Source: an uncultured Verrucomicrobiales bacterium (GTDB lineage Bacteria > Verrucomicrobiota > Verrucomicrobiia > Verrucomicrobiales > Akkermansiaceae). From it: a DNA stretch of 33,595 bases. The first letter of the stretch is position 1, and the number at the start of each line of letters is the position of its first letter. A program made the position numbers and the translations under genes. Below the pieces are notes generated by a model. The model had not been told where the DNA came from. It saw only the letters and a list, made by a program, of their open reading frames with translations, and ran no database searches. Shown here one piece after another: positions 28,212-33,595 of this stretch. Where the stretch lies: assembly GCA_937928425.1 (NCBI GenBank), contig CALFVL010000102.1:1-33595 (forward strand), given 5' to 3'.

Positions 28212-29222
28212 TCAAACGGCGTCTCTCACGTCTAGCATGGTAGCGAGGATGCGATTCCAGGTGTCTTGCTTTTCGAGCAGCTCGTTTGAGAACATACAGC
28301 CGTCCCAGCAGATGTGCTGGATGTGACGCTCAGGGTGGTCTTTGAGCCACTCCGCAGAGCAGGCTACGATGTCTAGCTTACCCTTAGGATCATCCGCTGG
28401 GCAGTGGCGGCCGGTCTTGTCATGATCTCCAGTGCCGTGGACGCTTCCATCATTCTGGGCCACGTGGAAGTCGATCGTCCATGGGCGCAGTTTATCAACC
28501 ATAGGGCGGTAGGCGGCCCAGAACTCTTCCTCACTGTGGTCCGGCTTTACGAGGGCGTGCTGAGGAGCATTATATCCTAGAAGATAAAGGTAAGTGTGGG
28601 CGAGGTCCGCTTGGAAGCCCACGGTCTCTGGCAGGCCGATCGCTTCCAGTAAGTCTAAGCTGTCTTTCCAAGAGTGGATCGCGCCCCAGCAAATTTCCCC
28701 CTCCATGGCGAGGCGTTCGCCATGATCTGCGGCGATCTTTGCGGCCCGTTTGATGGTCTCGGCAGCCAGTTGAGTATTGGCAGCGGGGTCCTTGGCCCAG
28801 TCTTCGACCGAGCCGGCGGTGTCGATGCGGATCGCGCCATATTCACGCACTCCATGTGCTTTAAAAATCTGGGCGACTCGGCAGGCCTTCTCCACCGCGA
28901 GGACGTAGTTATCCCGATCACTTGCGGAGCCGAAGGCTGGCCCTCCTACGGTGCCCTCCCAGACTGGTGCCACGAGGGTGCCGACTTTGAGGTTTTTTGA
29001 GGCGATGAGATCGGCGATTTTTTTCAAATCATCCTCGCTCGCGTCGGGGTCAGTGTGAGGGTGGAAGAGGAAGTAGTCGACCCCATCGTACTTCTGGCCA
29101 TGGGCCTCGGAGTTGACGGTGAGTTCGAGCATTCGCTCCAGGGAGATCGGCGGGTGATCTGTGCCTTCTTCTTTCCCGACGAGGCCGGGCCACATCGCAT
29201 TATGAACTTTCAGTTGACTCAT
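28212..29222 (-). CDS. Sugar phosphate isomerase/epimerase family protein (TIM barrel)
   Basis: A 336-residue protein without a signal peptide. Pattern and motifs fit the xylose-isomerase-like TIM-barrel/AP-endonuclease-2 superfamily: [28 protein letters not shown], a metal-ligand-type Glu in [27 protein letters not shown], and [26 protein letters not shown] with His and Asp ligands. Members isomerise or epimerise sugars and sugar acids using a divalent metal; the exact substrate is unknown. PVC genomes carry many paralogues, and one is fused to a dehydrogenase elsewhere in this window (11252-14680), but this copy is cytosolic and separate. The start ATG at 29222 is preceded by TTGTCT, 17 bp, CAGATT, a weak promoter match 9 nt from the ATG. 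It may also be read through from the M3 peptidase gene, which ends 46 bp upstream. Confidence 0.88.
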   Translation of the reverse strand: MSQLKVHNAMWPGLVGKEEGTDHPPISLERMLELTVNSEAHGQKYDGVDYFLFHPHTDPDASEDDLKKIADLIASKNLKVGTLVAPVWEGTVGGPAFGSASDRDNYVLAVEKACRVAQIFKAHGVREYGAIRIDTAGSVEDWAKDPAANTQLAAETIKRAAKIAADHGERLAMEGEICWGAIHSWKDSLDLLEAIGLPETVGFQADLAHTYLYLLGYNAPQHALVKPDHSEEEFWAAYRPMVDKLRPWTIDFHVAQNDGSVHGTGDHDKTGRHCPADDPKGKLDIVACSAEWLKDHPERHIQHICWDGCMFSNELLEKQDTWNRILATMLDVRDAV

Positions 29223-29268
29223 GAGTTAGGAAATCTGCGAGAATGTGATTTGTAAGACAAGACGAGAT

Positions 29269-31305
29269 TTAGGCCAGGCCTGAGCGCTCTAAGAGAGCCG
29301 CCTGATCTGGACCACGGCCCATAAAGTGATGGTAGGATTCATCCACGGGGCGGGAGTTCCCTTTCGCTAGGACTTCACGGCGGAAGCTCATGCCAGTTTC
29401 AGGATTTAGGATGCCTTCTTGGCGGAAGCGGGTGAAGGCGTCTGCATCTAGGACCTCAGCCCATTTATAGGAGTAGTATCCGGCGGCGTAGCCCACGGGA
29501 GAGGAGAACAGATGGCTGAAACGGCGGATCATGGAAGGGCCCTCGCTCGCTAGTGGAGCCTTATAATCGGCGAGAATTTCACGGTCGATCTCATCTAGAT
29601 CACGCCCTTGGTATTTTTCTGAATGGGCGTGCATCTCGAGGTCTAGCTTACCGAGTGAGAGCTGGCGCATGAAGGCGGAGGCAGACATATAGTTCCGCGC
29701 TGCGGTCATTTTTTCAAAGAGTTCATCAGGGATGTTCTCGCCCGTTTCATGGTGCTTAGCGAAGAGTTTCAGGGCATCACGGTCCCAGCAAAAGTTCTCC
29801 ATAATCTGAGAGGGGAGCTCTACGAAGTCCCAGGGAACATTCACTCCGGCGAGCGAGCGGATCTCCACGTCCGAGAGGAGGTGGTGGAGAAGATGGCCGA
29901 ATTCATGGAAAACGGTTTCCACTTCACGGTGCGTGAGGAGAGCAGGCTGGTCTCCACTCGGCTTACTCATGTTTCCACAGATGAGGCCTAAGTGGGGAGT
30001 GCGGGGATTAGGGAGCCCCGTTTCTAGGTAGTTCATCCAAGCCCCCCCTCGCTTGGATTCCCGTGGGTGCCAATCAGCGTAGAATGAGCCTAGGTGTTCC
30101 GCAGAAGCGCGGTCATGGATTTTGTAAAAAGTCACTTCAGGGTGCCAGCTCTCAGCCTCAGCGGGGGTGATTTCTATGCCGAAGAGAGTCGAGGTGAGAG
30201 AAAAGAGCCCCTCCATAACTTGAGTGACCGGGAAGTATGGACGCAGCGCTTCATCATCGAAGTCATAGAGTTCTTTGCGCTGTTTTTCTGTCCAGTAAGC
30301 CACTTCCCAAGGCTGGAGAGGAGCGGAGGAGGTGTTGGTTTTTGAGGCCTTATAGTTCTGGAGTGCTAAGGTCTCCTCTTGGAAGCGTTCCTTGATCTTT
30401 GCGTGGAGGTCACTGGTGAAGTCCAGTGCTCCTTGGCCACTCTTTGCCATGCGGCGTGCTAGGACTTGGTCTGCGAAGTTGGTGAAGCCGAGGAGGTCTG
30501 CTTTCTCTTGGCGCAGGGCGATGATCTTCCAGATAGGCTCCGAGTTATCATGCTCACCACCGTGGCCGATGCTGCCGCTCCCTTCCCACACTTTTTTACG
30601 CAGCGCATCACTCTCGGCATACTGCATGATGGGATACATTGAGGGGAACTGCTGGGTGAAGCGCCATTGTCCTTCCTTTCCCTTCGAGCTGGCATCTTCT
30701 GCCGCGGCTGCCTTGGCAGATTCTGGAAGGCCGGCCAGTTCAGCCTCATCACTGAGGTAGATTTCCCAAGCATTAGTAGAATCTAGGACATTCTCACCGT
30801 ATTTTTGAGTCTCTTGGGCCAGCTCGCTATTAATCTCAAACATCCGCTTTTTCGCCTCCGTGGAGAGGTCTGCACCAGCCCCCTTGAAATCGGCACAGGT
30901 TTCTTGGATGAAGCGTTGCTGGATGTCACTCAGGGAGGCTGCAGCAGGGGAGTCTGCGTAGGATTTGAGAACGGCCCAAAGCTCGCCATCGAGAGAGATT
31001 GAAGAGGAAAACTCTGAGACAAGCGGGAGCATCTCATTCAGGGCCTCCCGGAGTGGGTCAGAATTAGCGACAGAGTCGAGGTGGTTTACACGACCCCAGC
31101 CCCGGTCGAGGTCTTCAGTGGCATCTTCCAGCGCGCCGAAGGTATTTTCAAAGCTGGCCTCATCTGGGGTAACGGCCTTGATCTGGGCGATGTTCGCTTT
31201 CCCTACCTCGATCGCTTTGCGAATGTCAGTGGCGATGTGGTCTGGACTGAGGGTAGACCACTTGATGTGAAAATCAGGAGAGAGGAAGGGATGGGAATCG
31301 CTCAT
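29269..31305 (-). CDS. M3 family zinc oligopeptidase (oligopeptidase A-like)
   Basis: A 678-residue cytosolic metallopeptidase that degrades short peptides, for example cleaved signal peptides. The zinc site is H467-E-F-G-H471, with the third ligand E496 exactly 25 residues later (WDFVELPSQIMENF). The downstream M3 substrate-binding region YAAGYYSYKWAEVLDADAF and the end HHFMGRGPDQAALLERSG are typical. Length is close to E. coli oligopeptidase A (PrlC), and no signal peptide is seen, so that subfamily is preferred over secreted dipeptidyl carboxypeptidase; the two are not fully separable by eye. The gene is intact. A promoter-like pair lies directly before the ATG. It is followed by the TIM-barrel gene after 46 bp. 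Confidence 0.94.
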   Translation of the reverse strand: MSDSHPFLSPDFHIKWSTLSPDHIATDIRKAIEVGKANIAQIKAVTPDEASFENTFGALEDATEDLDRGWGRVNHLDSVANSDPLREALNEMLPLVSEFSSSISLDGELWAVLKSYADSPAAASLSDIQQRFIQETCADFKGAGADLSTEAKKRMFEINSELAQETQKYGENVLDSTNAWEIYLSDEAELAGLPESAKAAAAEDASSKGKEGQWRFTQQFPSMYPIMQYAESDALRKKVWEGSGSIGHGGEHDNSEPIWKIIALRQEKADLLGFTNFADQVLARRMAKSGQGALDFTSDLHAKIKERFQEETLALQNYKASKTNTSSAPLQPWEVAYWTEKQRKELYDFDDEALRPYFPVTQVMEGLFSLTSTLFGIEITPAEAESWHPEVTFYKIHDRASAEHLGSFYADWHPRESKRGGAWMNYLETGLPNPRTPHLGLICGNMSKPSGDQPALLTHREVETVFHEFGHLLHHLLSDVEIRSLAGVNVPWDFVELPSQIMENFCWDRDALKLFAKHHETGENIPDELFEKMTAARNYMSASAFMRQLSLGKLDLEMHAHSEKYQGRDLDEIDREILADYKAPLASEGPSMIRRFSHLFSSPVGYAAGYYSYKWAEVLDADAFTRFRQEGILNPETGMSFRREVLAKGNSRPVDESYHHFMGRGPDQAALLERSGLA

Positions 31306-31312
31306 GAAGATT

Positions 31313-31340
31313 GATTTAGCCCATAGGTCAGGAAATGCAA
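31313..31340 (-). promoter_or_regulatory. Promoter candidate for the M3 peptidase gene
   Basis: Read on the minus strand, TTGCAT (31340-31335), a 16-bp spacer and TAAATC (31318-31313) end 7 nt before the ATG at 31305. This predicts a leaderless transcript, as for the thioredoxin-like gene. Consensus match only, with a slightly short spacer. Confidence 0.4.
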
Positions 31341-31432
31341 TGCAGCCTTAGCATCTTATCCCACGCCCTACCTGAATTTTCCCGAGAGAACTCTCTCTAA
31401 GTCATTTGAGCTGGATTCTCAAAAACCCCCGA

Positions 31433-32425
31433 TCATCCCCCTAGATAACTCATTTCTGCCTTATCTTTCACCACCTTCCCTCTAAGCTCAGAATAGCGAT
31501 CTTCTCGCTGCCCCCACAAGTTCCTCAGGAAATCTACCAGCTCTGCATCAGTCTGCCCAGACCGTAAACACTCGCGTAAGTCCACTCCAGAACCTGCGAA
31601 AAGGCAGGTAAATGCCTTGCCCTCAGCAGACACACGGAGCCGCGAACAATCACCACAAAAAGGCTGACTCACCGAGGAAATGATTCCGAATTCTCCAAGC
31701 CCATCTTGAAACTGCCAACGCTTCGCCACCTCCCCAGCGTATGATGCAGCCACCGGTTCCGCCGGAAAGACACTCGTAACCTCTTCCAAGATTTCTGCTG
31801 CCGTCATCACCTGCGCCGTCTTCCAGCCATTCGTCTCCCCCACATCCATGAACTCGATAAAACGCAGCGTCACCCCTGCATCACGGCACCACCGCGCCAT
31901 CGGGATAATTTCCTGCTCATTGACTCCACGCTGCACCACCATATTCACCTTCACTGGGAGCCCACTTTCCTGAGCACTCGTGATGCCTAAGAGAACTCTC
32001 TCTAACTTCGCTCCCACGCCATTCATCTCGGAAAAGACCTTCTCATCTAGGGCATCTAAACTCACCGTGACTCGGTCTAGGCCCGCCTGTTTCAGCGCCT
32101 CAGCATGGTGATTGAGTAAAATCCCATTTGTGGTCATCGCCAGATCCTCCACCCCGGCTAGTGCTGAAATCATCGTCACTAAGTCCACCACACCTCGCCG
32201 AAGTAAAGGCTCGCCACCTGTCAAACGCACCTTGCTCACCCCTAGTTCTACTCCTGCCTGAACAGTGCGCAGCATCTCGTCGAAGCTCAGGATTTCTTCC
32301 CTCGGGAGAAATTTATAACCCGGCCCAAACACCTCCACCGGCATGCAGTAACGACAACGCAAGTTACAGCGATCGGTCAGTGATAATCGTAAATCACGAA
32401 GAGGTCTCTCTAGTTGATCAAGCAC
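31433..32425 (-). CDS. moaA: GTP 3',8-cyclase MoaA
   Basis: A 330-residue radical SAM enzyme that makes the first intermediate of molybdenum cofactor synthesis from GTP. The N-terminal 4Fe-4S cluster motif is C20-N-L-R-C24-R-Y-C27, with LTGGEPLLR (69-76) for SAM. The second cluster uses C257, C260 and C274 (PFCGDCSRLRVSAEGKAFTCLF). The protein ends in Gly-Gly (329-330), needed for catalysis in this family. The start is GTG at 32425, with AAGGA about 11 nt upstream; residues DLRLSLTDRCN follow as in the family. It lies 37 bp after lpxK on the same strand and may be co-transcribed. No other moa genes are in the window. Intact and confidently assigned. Confidence 0.97.
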   Translation of the reverse strand: MLDQLERPLRDLRLSLTDRCNLRCRYCMPVEVFGPGYKFLPREEILSFDEMLRTVQAGVELGVSKVRLTGGEPLLRRGVVDLVTMISALAGVEDLAMTTNGILLNHHAEALKQAGLDRVTVSLDALDEKVFSEMNGVGAKLERVLLGITSAQESGLPVKVNMVVQRGVNEQEIIPMARWCRDAGVTLRFIEFMDVGETNGWKTAQVMTAAEILEEVTSVFPAEPVAASYAGEVAKRWQFQDGLGEFGIISSVSQPFCGDCSRLRVSAEGKAFTCLFAGSGVDLRECLRSGQTDAELVDFLRNLWGQREDRYSELRGKVVKDKAEMSYLGG

Positions 32426-32462
32426 TGGGAGAATGTTCCTTTTCTCTGCGAAAATACCAGCG

Positions 32463-33553
32463 CTAAGCTAACCCCATTTTACGAATTCTCTCCTCCGCCC
32501 AGTCCTCAGGTTCCCGTTCCCACTTCTGGCAAATTCGCTCTACACAACGCTCCCAGACTTCTTCACCATCTAAGATCTTCACCTCGATTCTAAGATAGTA
32601 GATCGGCACATCCAGCTCCTCAGGGACTGGGAAACGCACGGCATCTTTCTCCGTAGTGACGATCATATCTACCCCGCGAGTGATGCAGCGGTGCATGAAA
32701 GGCGCAATATCCTCCGAACTATAGGCGTGGTGATCGGAAAAAGTTGTATGAAAGAGCACCTTCCCGCCCAGCTTCTTAAGAAGACGATCGAAACTCTCCG
32801 GCTGGGCGATTCCAGAAATCGCCCCGATGTATTTCCCTTCTAATTCCTCCAGCGCCAGCACCTCATCATGAAATACCCCTTGTAAGTGCTTCGGTCCATG
32901 CGTGCACTGTAAGATCTCAGCCTCCTTATTATACTTGCGGACCCGCTTCACCAGTGCCTCCAGAGGCTGGCCGTCACACTTCGTTAAAAAGACATAATCC
33001 GCCCGGCACAGATTCGCTGGAGGCTCCCGCAGCGTCCCTCGTGGTAGAATGTAACCATTTCCAAAAGGCGCATTTTGATCCACCAACACCACATCCACCG
33101 AGTGCTCTAGATCTAAGTATTGTAAACCATCATCCAGAAGCAGCGTATCCACCCCCAGTTCCCTCACCGCAAAACGCCCCCCTCGCACGCGGTCCCGATC
33201 CACAATCACGGCCACCCCAGGTAAATTCTTAGCCAGCATAAATGGCTCGTCCCCTGCATATTTCGCCTCCAATAAAACCTCCACGCCATCACTCACGATT
33301 TTAGGAGGACTGAGCACCTTATGTCCCCTCTGCGGATGTCTCCATTCTTGTGGTTCTTTTAACTCCTTACTCTTATAGCCTCTGCTTAAAATCGCCACCT
33401 TGCGCCCCCGCTTACTCAGCTCTCTTGCGAATCGCTCCACCACCGGAGTCTTCCCCGTGCCCCCCACCGTGATATTGCCGATGCTCACCACCATCGTCCC
33501 TAAATGAGCTTGCGGCTTCCAGCCCTTTCGATAGAGCCGCAACCTGATCTTTA
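32463..33553 (-). CDS. lpxK: Tetraacyldisaccharide 4'-kinase LpxK (5' end missing)
   Basis: A lipid A biosynthesis kinase that phosphorylates the 4' position of the disaccharide at the inner membrane. Seen: [24 protein letters not shown], then the P-loop [62 protein letters not shown], and TEKDAVRFP. The frame can be followed back to 33553. There it enters a 42-bp copy of the gene's own P-loop-region sequence and then a stop. The usual LpxK N-terminus (about 30-50 residues with a hydrophobic segment) is therefore absent. A TTG at 33542 is the only local start and is not credible. I read the gene as truncated by a faulty assembly end and not as a natural pseudogene. moaA follows after 37 bp. 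Confidence 0.9.
33460..33501. repeat. 42-bp direct repeat, copy 1 (inside lpxK)
   Basis: This 42-bp stretch codes for the LpxK P-loop region (minus strand [12 protein letters not shown]) and is identical to 33554-33595. The two copies are 52 bp apart. This copy is in a proper coding context and is the genuine one. Confidence 0.95.
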
Positions 33554-33595
33554 CCCCCCACCGTGATATTGCCGATGCTCACCACCATCGTCCCT
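33554..33595. repeat. 42-bp direct repeat, copy 2 (ends at the window edge)
   Basis: Identical to 33460-33501. It interrupts the lpxK frame (in-frame TGA on the minus strand at 33581-33579) and finishes on the very last base of the window. A repeat that stops exactly at a sequence end is most easily explained as a contig-end assembly artefact; a natural duplication is possible. Confidence 0.9.

Noticed and set aside
31385-32005. 16-bp word AGAGAACTCTCTCTAA found near 31385 and near 31990
   Set aside because: Low-complexity CT/GA sequence, one copy inside moaA coding DNA; chance is a sufficient explanation.

Overview
The window looks like a chromosomal stretch of a Verrucomicrobia (PVC group) bacterium. 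Typical PVC signatures are present: exported sulfatases, a PVC-type haem-binding/dehydrogenase protein, and the cytochrome-DUF1549-DUF1553 plus DUF1501 gene pair. lpxK shows a Gram-negative outer membrane. Almost no gene has a Shine-Dalgarno sequence, and several starts lie 6-8 nt after a possible -10 box. No rRNA, tRNA, CRISPR array or transposase was seen, and no gene-free stretch exceeds 300 bases.

Layout. (1) 1-7310, minus strand: a Type III-like restriction-modification locus. Transcription runs Res helicase-nuclease, AlbA_2/Schlafen-type ATPase (TAATG overlap), a 282-bp gap with four copies of an 11-bp motif, Mod methyltransferase, then a small DUF2237 gene cut by the window edge. (2) 7389-8210: an aquaglyceroporin. 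(3) 8335-16342: three exported sulfatases of different subtypes around a 1142-residue fusion of a TIM barrel, a PVC dehydrogenase-like domain, HEAT-like repeats and a CxxCH cytochrome module. This looks like a sulfated-polysaccharide or sugar-oxidation region. (4) 16409-16933: a small exported thioredoxin-like gene interrupted by one in-frame UGA where the first residue of a CxxC-type motif would sit (UxxC). It is the best candidate here for something new, a possible selenoprotein. (5) 17041-22726, minus strand: an exported catalase-peroxidase, then a gluconate locus (Gfo/Idh/MocA oxidoreductase, GntP permease, gluconokinase; the last two overlap by ATGA). (6) 22854-28118, plus strand: the DUF1549/DUF1553 and DUF1501 pair, then two small exported Cys-rich proteins, one a 50-residue metallothionein-like peptide. 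A strong bidirectional terminator follows. (7) 28212-33595, minus strand: a TIM-barrel isomerase-like protein, an M3 oligopeptidase, moaA and lpxK. lpxK runs into a 42-bp perfect direct repeat that ends exactly at the window edge, probably an assembly artefact.

Functionally, regions 3, 5 and 6 fit a heterotroph that removes sulfate from polysaccharides, oxidises sugars with periplasmic cytochrome-type enzymes, imports and phosphorylates gluconate-like acids, and protects its envelope with KatG and thiol proteins. The restriction locus is an accessory defence module whose specificity domain has a visibly different base composition. All functions are read from motifs and general family knowledge; no database search was run.
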